Of a stretch of DNA of 64,000 nt, positions 53,209 to 61,746 are shown piece after piece. The notes under the pieces are model-generated. The model did not search any database, was not told the DNA's origin, and saw only the letters and a list, made by a program, of their open reading frames with translations. Each line of letters opens with the position of its first letter. The first letter of the stretch is position 1. Origin of the DNA: Candidatus Solirubrobacter pratensis (GTDB taxonomy: Bacteria; Actinomycetota; Thermoleophilia; Solirubrobacterales; Solirubrobacteraceae). The translations under genes were made by a program, and so were the position numbers. The stretch lies in the NCBI RefSeq assembly GCF_000425945.1, contig NZ_KE384481.1:1-64000 (forward strand). Direction: 5' to 3'.

Positions 53209-53229
53209 CTTCAGACAGTCAGACTGAAG
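53209..53229. promoter_or_regulatory. inverted repeat/operator-like site
   Basis: CTTCAG (53209-53214) and CTGAAG (53224-53229) form perfect 6-bp arms, and CAGAC occurs twice between them as a direct repeat. It overlaps a TAGCTT -10-like box (53206-53211) and the ribosome site AAGGGAG of the next gene, so a bound repressor could block the start. Confidence 0.4.
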
Positions 53230-53240
53230 GGAGCTGCTCG

Positions 53241-53726
53241 ATGGCCGCTCACGTGATCGTGCTCGCCAACCGCACCGCCGCGTCTCCCGAGCTGGTCGAC
53301 GCGCTCGTCCGCCGCGGCCGGCGAGGTCCGATCGTCGCCACGCTCGTCATGCCGGCCGCCGGACCTGGGAGCGCGGCGCGGACGGAGGCCAAGGCGCGCC
53401 TGGACGCCGCGCTGGAGACCTGGCGCAAGGCGGGGATAGAGCGCTGCGACGGGGTGGTGTGCGATCCGGTGCCTCTCGAGGCGCTGACCGAGGTATGGGA
53501 CCCGATGCGCCACGACGAGGTCGTGGTCTGCACCCTCCCCGGCCAGAGCTCGCGCTGGGTCAGCAGCGACCTGCCGGCCTCGGTCGCGCGCTACACGGGC
53601 GTCTCGGTCCAGCACGTCGTCGCCCACGACCCGGAGGACGCGCCGCAGACCTCGCCGGCGCCCGCGCATGAGAAGTCCCCGATGGGGCCGCTCAGCGTGC
53701 TCTCCTGGGGCGGCAAGAGCGCCTAA
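53241..53726 (+). CDS. UspA-like alpha/beta protein
   Basis: 161 residues with alternating hydrophobic strands and helices (HVIVLANRTAASPELVDALV, GPIVATLVMPA, EVVVCTLPGQ, SVQHVVAHD), resembling the universal-stress Rossmann-like fold. The usual ATP-binding GxxGxxG motif is not visible. Function unknown. ATG 53241 has AAGGGAG upstream. The end overlaps the VOC gene by 4 bp, convergent. Confidence 0.7.
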   Translation: MAAHVIVLANRTAASPELVDALVRRGRRGPIVATLVMPAAGPGSAARTEAKARLDAALETWRKAGIERCDGVVCDPVPLEALTEVWDPMRHDEVVVCTLPGQSSRWVSSDLPASVARYTGVSVQHVVAHDPEDAPQTSPAPAHEKSPMGPLSVLSWGGKSA

Positions 53727-54082
53727 GACGCGAGGAGCTCGAGGCGGTTGCCCCAGGGGTCCTCGGTGTAGAAGCGGCCGGGGATCGCGTCGTCCCAGCG
53801 AACCGGGGCTCCGGCGCGTGTCAGACGCTCGGCGAGCGCGTCGAGCGACGCCGGCGAGTCGGCCGCCAGCGCAGGATGGGCCTTCGCGGCCGGCGCGAAG
53901 TCGGCCTGGACGCCGACGTGGAGCTGGTGCGGGCCGCATGCGAACCAGGCGCCGCCGCGGCCGGCAAGCGCGGCCGGCTTCTCGAGCTCCGGCAGCTCCA
54001 GGAGCCCGCCATAGAACGCGCGCGCCTCGGCCTCGCAGCCGGGGGGCGCGGCGACCTGCACGTGATCGAGACCCGTGATCAT
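53723..54082 (-). CDS. VOC (glyoxalase/bleomycin-resistance type) family protein
   Basis: 119 residues: GLDHVQVAAPPGCEAEARAFY, QLHVGVQADF, GRFYTEDPWGNRLEL. These are the paired beta-alpha-beta-beta-beta motifs with His, His and Glu metal ligands of VOC enzymes. Substrate unknown. ATG 54082 is the conserved start; it is 15 bp from the divergent zinc protein start. Confidence 0.9.
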   Translation of the reverse strand: MITGLDHVQVAAPPGCEAEARAFYGGLLELPELEKPAALAGRGGAWFACGPHQLHVGVQADFAPAAKAHPALAADSPASLDALAERLTRAGAPVRWDDAIPGRFYTEDPWGNRLELLAS

Positions 54083-54097
54083 GGTCCCCGAATCTAC

Positions 54098-54364
54098 GTG
54101 GACGACTTCTTCCGCGCCCGCTGGTACACGCTGCGCCGCGCCGGCTCGACCAAGCCGGCGACGTACCGCTGCCCGCTCTGCGGCCGGCAGATGCCGGCGC
54201 TGATCGATCACCTGCTGGTCTTCCCCGAGGACGACCACTCGCGCCGCCGGCACGCGCACATCGAGTGCGTGCGCGCCGCGCGGGCGGCGGGGCGGCTGCC
54301 GCTGCGCGAGGAGGTCGAGCCCAAGCCGCCGGGCCTGCTGGCGCGGCTTCTGCGACGGCGATGA
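54098..54364 (+). CDS. small zinc-binding protein
   Basis: 88 residues. A putative zinc site is formed by CPLCG together with the HAHIEC motif; a basic, Pro-rich tail (PGLLARLLRRR) follows. Family not named. GTG 54098 is chosen because conserved-looking sequence (DDFFRARWYTLRR) begins there. Confidence 0.65.
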   Translation: MDDFFRARWYTLRRAGSTKPATYRCPLCGRQMPALIDHLLVFPEDDHSRRRHAHIECVRAARAAGRLPLREEVEPKPPGLLARLLRRR

Positions 54365-54422
54365 ACGAGCGCATGCAGGAGGGCCGTGCGGCCGTCCCGC
54401 GGGCTAGCCTCGGCCGGACGCC

Positions 54423-55304
54423 ATGCACGCGCGTCGCCTGCACACCCGGGAAGCCCTGCTCGAGCGGCGCCGGGCTCACCGCCGCCGCTCGCGACGGATG
54501 CGGCGGCTCTCGGGGCTGGCCGCGGTCGCCGCGACCGCCGGGATCGCGTTCGGTGCGCTGCACCGCGACACGCCGGCCAGCGCGGCGGCGTCCGCGCCGC
54601 CCGGCGTGCTGGCGCCGCGGCCGAGCATCTTCCCGCAGCGCGACCGCGTCGCCGAGCTGCCGTACGTCGCGGTCGGCGGCCGCCGGGGGCGCGAGATCGC
54701 GCTGACGTTCGACGACGGCCCCGGCCCCTACACGCCCGCGATCCTGCGCGAGCTGCACCGCCTCCAGGCACCTGCGACGTTCTTCCAGGTGGGGGCGACC
54801 GAGCACTACTTCACGGACGCCGAGGCGGCCGAGCTGCGCGACCCGCTCTTCGTCATCGGCGATCACACGCAGCGCCACCGGCGCCTGGACCGCCTCTCCC
54901 CCGCCGAGCAGCGCGCCGAGATCGACGAGCAGGCCGCCGTCCTGCGCGCCGCCGGCGTCCCCCAGCCGACGCTCTTCCGGCCGCCCTACGGCGCGTATGA
55001 CGCCGCCACGCTCGCCCTGCTCGGGGAGCGGCACATGACGATGGTGATGTGGAGCGTGGACAGCGAGGACTACCTACGTCCCGGCGTGGACCGGATCGTC
55101 GCCAACGTGCTCGGCGCCGCCAAGCCCGGCGCGATCGTGCTCCTGCACGACGCAGGCGGCGACCGCGGCCAGACGCTCGAGGCGCTGCCGCGGATCGTCG
55201 TCGGCCTGCGCGAGCGCGGCTACCGGCTCGTCTCGGTGCCGCGACTGCTGAAGGACGCCCCGCCGCCGCTCACGCAGCCGGTGATGGGCATCGGCGCCGG
55301 CTGA
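54423..55304 (+). CDS. polysaccharide deacetylase (NodB domain), membrane-anchored or secreted
   Basis: 293 residues. After a basic N-terminus and one hydrophobic helix (about 28-45), the NodB domain carries TFDDGPGPYTPAIL (catalytic Asp), GDHTQRHRRLD (metal His pair), RPPYGAYD and IVLLHDAGG. It probably removes acetyl groups from peptidoglycan or chitin-like glycans. ATG 54423 has TAGCCT 12 bases upstream. The very basic N-terminal 27 residues before the helix are unusual. Confidence 0.92.
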   Translation: MHARRLHTREALLERRRAHRRRSRRMRRLSGLAAVAATAGIAFGALHRDTPASAAASAPPGVLAPRPSIFPQRDRVAELPYVAVGGRRGREIALTFDDGPGPYTPAILRELHRLQAPATFFQVGATEHYFTDAEAAELRDPLFVIGDHTQRHRRLDRLSPAEQRAEIDEQAAVLRAAGVPQPTLFRPPYGAYDAATLALLGERHMTMVMWSVDSEDYLRPGVDRIVANVLGAAKPGAIVLLHDAGGDRGQTLEALPRIVVGLRERGYRLVSVPRLLKDAPPPLTQPVMGIGAG

Positions 55305-55447
55305 GCCGCCTGCTGGGCGATCCCGCGCTCGCGTTCTGCGTCGCCCCGAGCTGCGGCCAGTTCTTCCTGCGCCACCGCGGCGACCAGCGCTGGTGCGGAC
55401 CCGCCTGCGGCACCCGCGCGCGCGTCGCCCGCCATGCCCGCCGCTGA
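55301..55447 (+). pseudogene. CGNR-type zinc finger fragment
   Basis: The frame reads SRLLGDPALAFCVAPSCGQF then RWCGPACGTRARVARHARR and ends at TGA 55445-55447. It matches the C-terminal zinc finger of CGNR proteins (here CGTR), which normally follows a ~130-residue N-terminal domain. No start codon precedes it in frame; upstream the frame runs antisense-like through the deacetylase end. Likely the surviving tail of a deleted regulator. Confidence 0.5.
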
Positions 55448-56072
55448 GCCTCAGCGCACCGGGGACGAGACGCGCATCGCATTCGCGCCGGCGGAAACAG
55501 GGATCGCGGTCAGCATCGTCTCCGGAGCGGGCACTGAGCCGCGCGCGGCGCGCGGGAACATCTCGCGGGCGCGTCTCGGGATGGCGAACTGCGCGGGTAA
55601 GGGATGCGGGTCTATCCCGCCCGGCGGGATGGACGATCACCCACGAGCATCGCCGCGCCCTATTCGCGCACGAACGATCATTCCCGCGCGCGAGCTCCGG
55701 GGGGTGCCTCACGAACCTTCGAACTATTCGAAGGTTCGTGAGACACCCCCTCCCCACGCGGCCCAAATCGATCACCCGGCCCGCGGAGCGCACAGGCAAA
55801 CCGACCCACTCCCCTTACCGGCGCAGTTCGCCGGCGCCGCCAACGCGAGACGCGGAGACGGCGCAAACCAGCGCCCCACCGAGACGACGCGCGTCGCACC
55901 GGCACTCGGGTGCACCAACGACGCAAGCCGGCAACGAGCCGCCCCGCGGGCGCCCGCGCCAACCCGTACCAGCGCACTTCGCCGGGCCTGCCAGCGCGGA
56001 GACGCAGGCGACCGCGGGCATCGGCCGGCGCCCCTCGTCCCGGCCGAGGCCGCGAGAGGCGGACCCGCGCTG
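55448..56072. other. gene-free region with a strong inverted repeat
   Basis: About 625 bases with no protein-like frame on either strand; the open frames are Arg/Pro/Ser-rich chance readings. Its one striking element is the long inverted repeat at 55700-55750, annotated separately. Short related motifs also occur (GCGCACTTCGCCGG, 55973-55986, against GGCGCAGTTCGCCGG, 55820-55834). It may be an old insertion site or a repeat island. Confidence 0.5.
55700..55750. repeat. perfect long inverted repeat (about 24-bp arms)
   Basis: CTCACGAACCTTCGAA (55708-55723), loop CTA, TTCGAAGGTTCGTGAG (55727-55742): 16 perfect pairs. One mismatch and seven further pairs (GGGGGTG / CACCCCC) extend the stem. It could be a bidirectional terminator, a REP-like element or a transposon end pair; nothing around it decides. 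Confidence 0.8.
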
Positions 56073-56088
56073 AGCCTGGATCCAGGCT
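56073..56088 (-). repeat. perfect 16-bp palindrome at a stop codon
   Basis: AGCCTGGATCCAGGCT, a perfect palindrome overlapping two bases of the TAG stop of the exonuclease-GIY-YIG gene. Its near copy at 25061-25076 occupies the same place in another gene. Probably a terminator-like or protein-binding element at gene ends. Confidence 0.5.
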
Positions 56089-57739
56089 AAGCCCGCGCGC
56101 CGAGCCGCGCGAGGAAGGCGGCGTGCTCCGCCTCTCCCATGCCGGGATCCAGCTCGAGCGCGGGCGGGGCGTTGGCCGCGACCCAGGCCCCGACCAGCCG
56201 CGCCTCGGCGACCGCCTCGGGCGGCAGCCAGCCGCCGCCCGCCGCGGCGAGCGCGCGCGCCGACCTGGCCGCCAGCTCGGGCGCGTGGACCAGCGGACCC
56301 CAATCCACCACGCGCCCGCCCGCGAGCCACACCGCGTCGAAGCGGCCGCGCTGCGAGGGATGCGGCGCGAGCACGAGCCGGGTGCTGGCATGGATCGCGC
56401 GCAGCACGCCGCCGAGCCGCCCGAGCAGCGCCTCGAGCCGGCGGCGCCGGCGGTGCAGCCACGCCGCCCGCTCGTAGCGGCGCTCCGCCGAGGCGGCGCG
56501 GATCTGCCGGTCCACGTGCGCGAGCAGCGACGACCCGCCGTCGCCGCCGCTCGTGAACAACGCCAGCGCGGCGTCCAGCCGCTCGCGGTAGACGTTGGGA
56601 TCGAGGTCGCGCAGGCAGGGCGAGAGGCAGCGCCCCATCTGGCCGTACGCCGACGGATGCGCGCGGCGCGGCAGCGCGCGCCCGCAGTGGCGCAGCCCGA
56701 ACAGCGAGTTGAGCTGCTCGACCAGTTCGGCCGCCGCCGCGCGGCCGCGGAGCGGGCCGACGCAGATCGCGTGGCCGGCCGCCGGCTCGCGCGCCACCTC
56801 GAGGATCGGGAACGGGATGTCCAGCCGGCAGCGCAGGTACACGAAGCCATCCGGCTCGGCCTTGCCGCGCACGTTCCCCGGCGGCCGCAGCGTCTTGATC
56901 AGCCGGTCCTCGAGCAGCAGCGCGCCGAGCTCTGACTCCGTCGCCTGGTGGTCGACGTGCTCGGCCTCCGACGTCCACGACGCGCCCGCCGAGAAGTGCG
57001 CGGCGGCGCGCGTGCGCAGATCGATCGACTTGCCGACGTACAGCGGCCGCCCGTCGGCGTCGCGGAACACGTAGACGCCGGGGTCGTGCGGGAGGTGCTT
57101 GAGGTGCGGCCGCGCGCCGCGCCGAGCCCGTCCGCGGTCGCGCCCCGTGTGCTTCTCCTTGCGCGTGCGGCCGCGCAGGAGCGCGAGCGCCTCGCCGATC
57201 GTCGCCGCGTTCGCGCACAGGCGGCCGAAGAGCGCGCAGAACACGCGCGCGCACGTGCGCGCGTCGGGCAGCGCCCGGTGGACCTCGCCGACGTCGACGC
57301 CGAGCGCGGCGGCCAGCGTCGCCAGCCCGCGGCGCTTCTGCAGCGGCGCGAAGCGGCGCGCGAGCTGGACGGTGCACAGCACCGGCGGGTCCGGCCACTC
57401 GAGGCCGGCGCTCACGAACGCCTGCTCGAGCACGCGCCGGTCGAAGCTCGCCGAGTGCGCCACCAGCACGCGGCCCTGCATCCGCGCCGCCAGCTCGGGC
57501 AGCACCGACTCAGGCGGCGGCGCGGCGTCGATCATCGCCTGCGAGATCCCGGTGAAGCGCTGGATCCCGCGCGACAGCGGCGCCGCGACGCCGACCAGCG
57601 ACCCCCACTCGTCGTGCAGCTCGCCGCCGCCGACCAGCACCGCGCCGACCTCGGTCAGCTCGCAGCGCTCGCCCGGGAGGCCGTTGGTCTCGGTGTCGAC
57701 GGCGAGGAACTCTGCGGAGGCGAGGGGCAGCTCGAGCAC
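56087..57739 (-). CDS. DEDDh 3'-5' exonuclease-GIY-YIG nuclease fusion (UvrC/Cho-like)
   Basis: 550 residues. The N-terminal third is a DnaQ-type exonuclease (FLAVDTETNGLPGERCELTEVG with the Asp-Glu pair, later LVAHSASFDRRVL and HRALPDARTCARVF). The middle is a UvrC-type GIY-YIG domain (GVYVFRDADGRPLYVGKS, then LEDRLIKTLRPP). The rest resembles the Cho-like C-terminal part (GRCLSPCLRDLDPNVYRERLD). It is known in actinobacteria and mycobacteria as a repair-type fusion. GTG 57739 is the first start before the exonuclease motif. Confidence 0.9.
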   Translation of the reverse strand: MLELPLASAEFLAVDTETNGLPGERCELTEVGAVLVGGGELHDEWGSLVGVAAPLSRGIQRFTGISQAMIDAAPPPESVLPELAARMQGRVLVAHSASFDRRVLEQAFVSAGLEWPDPPVLCTVQLARRFAPLQKRRGLATLAAALGVDVGEVHRALPDARTCARVFCALFGRLCANAATIGEALALLRGRTRKEKHTGRDRGRARRGARPHLKHLPHDPGVYVFRDADGRPLYVGKSIDLRTRAAAHFSAGASWTSEAEHVDHQATESELGALLLEDRLIKTLRPPGNVRGKAEPDGFVYLRCRLDIPFPILEVAREPAAGHAICVGPLRGRAAAAELVEQLNSLFGLRHCGRALPRRAHPSAYGQMGRCLSPCLRDLDPNVYRERLDAALALFTSGGDGGSSLLAHVDRQIRAASAERRYERAAWLHRRRRRLEALLGRLGGVLRAIHASTRLVLAPHPSQRGRFDAVWLAGGRVVDWGPLVHAPELAARSARALAAAGGGWLPPEAVAEARLVGAWVAANAPPALELDPGMGEAEHAAFLARLGARA

Positions 57740-57803
57740 GGACCGTCCAGCATCCGCTCCGAACCGGACGTATCGCAAGCGCGCTTGCAGTAGCGTCCGC
57801 GAC

Positions 57804-58220
57804 GTGCGGATCGCGGCCGTCGCCATCGCAGCGTCAGCGCTCGCCGCCGGCTGCGGCGGAGGCGGACCGCGCGCGAACGTCCGGCGCCCTCCGGCGCCCG
57901 TGACGATGACGGCGGCGATCCACGACGACGTCGTCCAGGTCTCGCCCGCGCGCGTCGGCGCCGGGCCGATCGTGCTGGTCGTCTCCAACCAGACCGCCAA
58001 GCCCCAGCGCGTGACGTTCGAGACCGACGAGCTCGGAGGCAGCCGGGCCGGCCGCATCGCCTCCACGCCGGTCATCCCCGCGCAGGGCACCGGCCGCCTC
58101 ACGATCGACGCGCGCAGCGGCCGCTACGCCGTCCACGTCCGCAGCCGCGCGATCAGGGCCGCGCACGTGCGCGTCGGCGCGCCGCGCAAGTCCTCCCAGA
58201 ACGATCTGCTGCTGCCCTGA
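57804..58220 (+). CDS. lipoprotein with cupredoxin-like domain, unknown
   Basis: 138 residues with a lipobox (LAAGC, Cys about 16) and a small all-beta domain (PIVLVVSNQTAKPQRVTFETDE, SGRYAVHVR). The fold resembles cupredoxin-like domains, but no copper ligands are evident. GTG 57804 with TAGCGT 7 bases upstream. It diverges from the nuclease gene. Confidence 0.7.
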   Translation: MRIAAVAIAASALAAGCGGGGPRANVRRPPAPVTMTAAIHDDVVQVSPARVGAGPIVLVVSNQTAKPQRVTFETDELGGSRAGRIASTPVIPAQGTGRLTIDARSGRYAVHVRSRAIRAAHVRVGAPRKSSQNDLLLP

Positions 58221-58259
58221 TCCGCCCCGCGCCCTGGACGGGCGCGGGGCGGGAGGGTC

Positions 58260-61130
58260 CTACGGGTTCGTCGTCGACAGCGTGAACGTCACCGTCGCCG
58301 AGTAGCTGCCGGTGCGCAGCGGGTCGTTCGCGCCGATGTGCTGCTTGAACGCGATCCCGAACGCGTCGTTGGTCACCGGGCCGGTCCACGCCGTCTTCTC
58401 CGGCGCGACCACCAGCGGCTCGGCCAGCTTGAACGCGCCGTTGGCCAGCGTCGCCGGCCAGGCGCTCAGCGCCGCATCGCCCGCCGTCGACGTCACCGAC
58501 GCCGTCGTCGAGGCCGAGTAGTTGCCGTCCACGCCCGCCGCGAACGCGCCGAACGACGCAGGACCGCCGAGCGTCAGCGAGAGCGTGGCCGGCACCGTGC
58601 CGCCCGCGCCGCCGCCGGAGGTACCGCCCGTCGTCACGCTCGTCGACAGCGGCAGCCGCCACACGCTGCGGCCGAACGTCGCGGCCACGAGCCACTTGCC
58701 GTCGCCCGAGAGCTTGACGTCCATGATCGGCGTCTTCGGCAGGCCGACGCTGATCCGGTACCAGCTCGAGTCGCCGTCCTTGCGGTCGAACAGGCCGTAG
58801 TCGGTCGCCGCGTAGAGGACGTCGTGGGCGCCGTCGTAGAGGATCTCCTCGACGGGGCCGTTGGGCAGGTTGGAGCTGATGTTGCTCCACGTCGCGCCGC
58901 CGTCGCGCGACTCGTAGACGTTGGCCGCGTCGTCGCCCTCGCGGTAGCCGGAGAACGCCACGTAGAGGTGGTTCGAGTCGGCCGGGTCGACCTGGATCGC
59001 GTTGACCCAGCGCGTCGGCGTGCCCTGCAGCCGCGTCCAGTTGGCGCCGCCGTCGGTCGTCTTCCACATCCGGCCCGTGTCGGTGCCGACGTAGATCAGA
59101 CCTGACGTCTTGGTCGGCGCGATCGCCGAGATCGTCGCGTACTCATTGGCGTAGAACGGCCCGAGGTCGTTCGCGTCGGCCGGCACCGGGCCTGCGAGGC
59201 TGTTGGCGTCGTCCGTCGGGCTGATCACCGTGAAGTGCGCGCCACGGTCGTGCGAGACGCCGAGGGTCGAGCCGCCGAGGTAGATCGTCGCGGGATCGTT
59301 CGGGTCCAGCGCGAACGGCGTATCGGTCGTCCAGCGCTGGTTGGCCGGCCACGGGCCGGGACCGGTCCGCGGGTTGTTCTGGAACGATGTCGAGGTCGTC
59401 TTGCCGCCCGCGTCGTGGAACTGCGCGCAGCTCTGGCTCGGCGGCGACGGCTGGAAGCACTCGTAGTAGTAGCTGTGATCGGTCTGGTCGATGGCGACCG
59501 TGTGCCCGTCGCCACCGCCGTAGTTGTCCCACTGCGACAGGTCGCTCGGATCTGCCGTCGGCGTCCACGTGCGCTTGGAGCCGTTGTCCTGCAGGCCGGT
59601 CACCTGGCGCGTCGCGTCGTCGTGCGCGACGTCGAGGTGGTAGCTCTGGTTCCACGGCTCGTACGTGCCGTGCACCCAGGTGCCGGAGGCGCCGTTGGAG
59701 TCCGACCGGTAGACGCCGCCGTCGTCGCCGTTGTAGACGCGGTTCGGGACGTTCGGATCCCACACCATCGCGTGGTGGTCGGAGTGGGGCCCGGACGAGT
59801 TGTGCCAGGTCGCGCCGCCGTCGTTGGACTCCTTGAGGCTCACGTCGGCGTTGAACAGGTGGTCCTGGTTCTTCGGGTCCACCCACAGGCGCCCGAACCA
59901 CCACTGGTAGCCGGACGAGGTCTGGTACGCGCGGCCGCCGACCTTGAACGTGTCGCCGCCGTCGTTGGAGTAGTAGAAGCCCTTGTCCGGGCCGTACGGC
60001 GTGCCGCTCACGACGTAGATGCGGTCCGGGTTCGACGGCGCGAACGCGATGCCGATGCGGCCGAGGCTCGCGTCGGACTTCAGGCCCGTCTGCGCGGTGT
60101 CGTAGCTCGGCAGCGGGTCGACGATGTTCTCGAGCCGCGTCCACGTCTCGCCGTCGTCGTCGGAGCGGAACAGGCCGGAGCCGACGCCGCCGTAGACGCG
60201 GGCGCCGTTGTTGCGCTTCTTGTCCCACAGCGCGGCGTAGACGCGATGCGGATGCGCGGCGGAGTGGTCGACGGTGACGTCGATCGCGCCCGTCGTGTCG
60301 TTCGGCGGCGCGAGCACGCGGCGCCAGGTCTTGCCGGCGTCGGTCGTCTTGTAGAGGCCGCGCTGGCTCACGACGCGCGAGATCGAGCCCGCGGCGGCCG
60401 CGAAGACCGTGTCGGAGTCATCGGGATCGACGGCGATGCGGCCGAACGACGCGCTGTCGGTGAGCCCCGTGTTCTGCCACGTCGCGCCGCCGTCGGTCGA
60501 CTTGTAGATGCCGTCGCCGAAGTAGGTCAGGCCGCCGCCCGAGGGGTTCGCCTCGCCGGTGCCGGCCCACAGCGTGCCGTTCGGCGCCTGGGCGAGCGCG
60601 CCCATCGTCTGCGTCTGGTCGTCCGGCCACGCGGTCGTGAAGGTCGAGCCCGAGTCGGTGCTCTTCCAGATGCCGCCGCCGGACGACGCCACGAAGAGCG
60701 TGTTCGGCGTCTGGTTGTCCATCACCAGGTCGACGACGCGGCCGCCGACGTTGGCCGGGCCCTCGAGCTGCCACGGCGTCGAGCCGGGGGCCGAGGGGAC
60801 CGCCGCGGCCTGCGCCTGCGCGCGCTCGACCTGCGCGGTGCTGACGTCCTGCGCCGAGCTCTGCTTGAGGTCCAGATACTCGTCCGGCGCGTCGGGCGCC
60901 GTCGTCTCGTGCTCGATCTGCGGCGGCTGCGCGACGGGCGCCGCGGCGAGCTGCTCATGCGTGCCCGACGTCGAACGCGCGGTCGCGACCGCCGCGACGA
61001 TCAGCAGCGCGGCGACGGCGAGCGCCAGCCGCGGCGGCCGCCGCCTGACGGCCGCTGCCCGCGAAACGGCTCTCGAGAGCCGCTCCCCGAACTCCTGGGT
61101 GAACCGGTCGTAGTCCTTCACCTTGCCCAT
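58260..61130 (-). CDS. large membrane-anchored BNR/sialidase-like propeller protein
   Basis: 956 residues. A short cytoplasmic N-terminus (about 1-35, KDYDRFTQEFGERLSRAV), one membrane helix (about 36-52), a spacer, then many BNR/Asp-box repeats (GIWKSTDSGSTF, GIYKSTDGGATW, GLYKTTDAGKTW, GLFRSDDDGETW and more) that form propellers as in VPS10/sortilin-like and exo-sialidase proteins; a ~120-residue beta domain ends it. The start overlaps the ECF sigma gene by 13 bp. That position and topology fit an anti-sigma factor, though the cytoplasmic part is very short. Confidence 0.85.
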   Translation of the reverse strand: MGKVKDYDRFTQEFGERLSRAVSRAAAVRRRPPRLALAVAALLIVAAVATARSTSGTHEQLAAAPVAQPPQIEHETTAPDAPDEYLDLKQSSAQDVSTAQVERAQAQAAAVPSAPGSTPWQLEGPANVGGRVVDLVMDNQTPNTLFVASSGGGIWKSTDSGSTFTTAWPDDQTQTMGALAQAPNGTLWAGTGEANPSGGGLTYFGDGIYKSTDGGATWQNTGLTDSASFGRIAVDPDDSDTVFAAAAGSISRVVSQRGLYKTTDAGKTWRRVLAPPNDTTGAIDVTVDHSAAHPHRVYAALWDKKRNNGARVYGGVGSGLFRSDDDGETWTRLENIVDPLPSYDTAQTGLKSDASLGRIGIAFAPSNPDRIYVVSGTPYGPDKGFYYSNDGGDTFKVGGRAYQTSSGYQWWFGRLWVDPKNQDHLFNADVSLKESNDGGATWHNSSGPHSDHHAMVWDPNVPNRVYNGDDGGVYRSDSNGASGTWVHGTYEPWNQSYHLDVAHDDATRQVTGLQDNGSKRTWTPTADPSDLSQWDNYGGGDGHTVAIDQTDHSYYYECFQPSPPSQSCAQFHDAGGKTTSTSFQNNPRTGPGPWPANQRWTTDTPFALDPNDPATIYLGGSTLGVSHDRGAHFTVISPTDDANSLAGPVPADANDLGPFYANEYATISAIAPTKTSGLIYVGTDTGRMWKTTDGGANWTRLQGTPTRWVNAIQVDPADSNHLYVAFSGYREGDDAANVYESRDGGATWSNISSNLPNGPVEEILYDGAHDVLYAATDYGLFDRKDGDSSWYRISVGLPKTPIMDVKLSGDGKWLVAATFGRSVWRLPLSTSVTTGGTSGGGAGGTVPATLSLTLGGPASFGAFAAGVDGNYSASTTASVTSTAGDAALSAWPATLANGAFKLAEPLVVAPEKTAWTGPVTNDAFGIAFKQHIGANDPLRTGSYSATVTFTLSTTNP

Positions 61131-61684
61131 GCCTCCTCGATCCTTGGACCCTCGAGCGCGTCGGCGAGCGCCGCCAGGCCGCGCGACACCCGGGCGCGCG
61201 CCGCCTGCTCGGAGATGCTCAGCGACTGCGCGACCTCGATGTAGGGCAGCTCGTCCAGCACGCGCAGCTCGACCGCCTCGCGGACCGGCTCGCTCAGCGA
61301 CGCAAGCGCGGCGCTCAGCTCGGTCCGCACCGCGTCGAGCTGCGCACGGTGTGCGATGTCCGCCAGCAGCTCCTCGTCGGCCGGCGGCCGCTCGAGTCCC
61401 AGCCGTTGCATGGCGCGCCGTTCGGCGTACCCGCGGCGGAAGTACCGCGCGAGCTGGCGCCGGGCGATCCCGTACAGCCAGCCCACGGCCTCGACCTCGG
61501 TCGTGCCGCGGAACTTCGAGCAGCCGGCGACGGCCTGCGCGAAGGTCTCCGACCAGAGGTCGAGCGCGATCTCCACGTCCGCCGTCCGGCGGGCGAGGAA
61601 GAGCAGCAGGTCGTCGTGATGGCGCGCGTAGAGCGCGTCCACGTCCAACTCGCCGCCACGGCGTAAGAAGCGCGGCCCCCTCAT
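61118..61684 (-). CDS. ECF sigma factor
   Basis: 188 residues: region 2 (ALYARHHDDLLLFLARR, ALDLWSETFAQAVAG, GWLYGIARRQLARYFRR) and region 4 (LSEPVREAVELRVLDELPY, VAQSLSISEQAARARVSRGL). ATG 61684 is chosen; an earlier ATG lies at 61753 but the upstream stretch is not sigma-like. It overlaps the propeller gene, so the two are translated together. Divergent from the substrate-binding protein gene. Confidence 0.92.
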   Translation of the reverse strand: MRGPRFLRRGGELDVDALYARHHDDLLLFLARRTADVEIALDLWSETFAQAVAGCSKFRGTTEVEAVGWLYGIARRQLARYFRRGYAERRAMQRLGLERPPADEELLADIAHRAQLDAVRTELSAALASLSEPVREAVELRVLDELPYIEVAQSLSISEQAARARVSRGLAALADALEGPRIEEAWAR

Positions 61685-61746
61685 CGGCACCCGTAGTTCC
61701 AGTTGCCGGTGGGATGTGACATCCGCGTCATCGGGTCTCATAAGGG

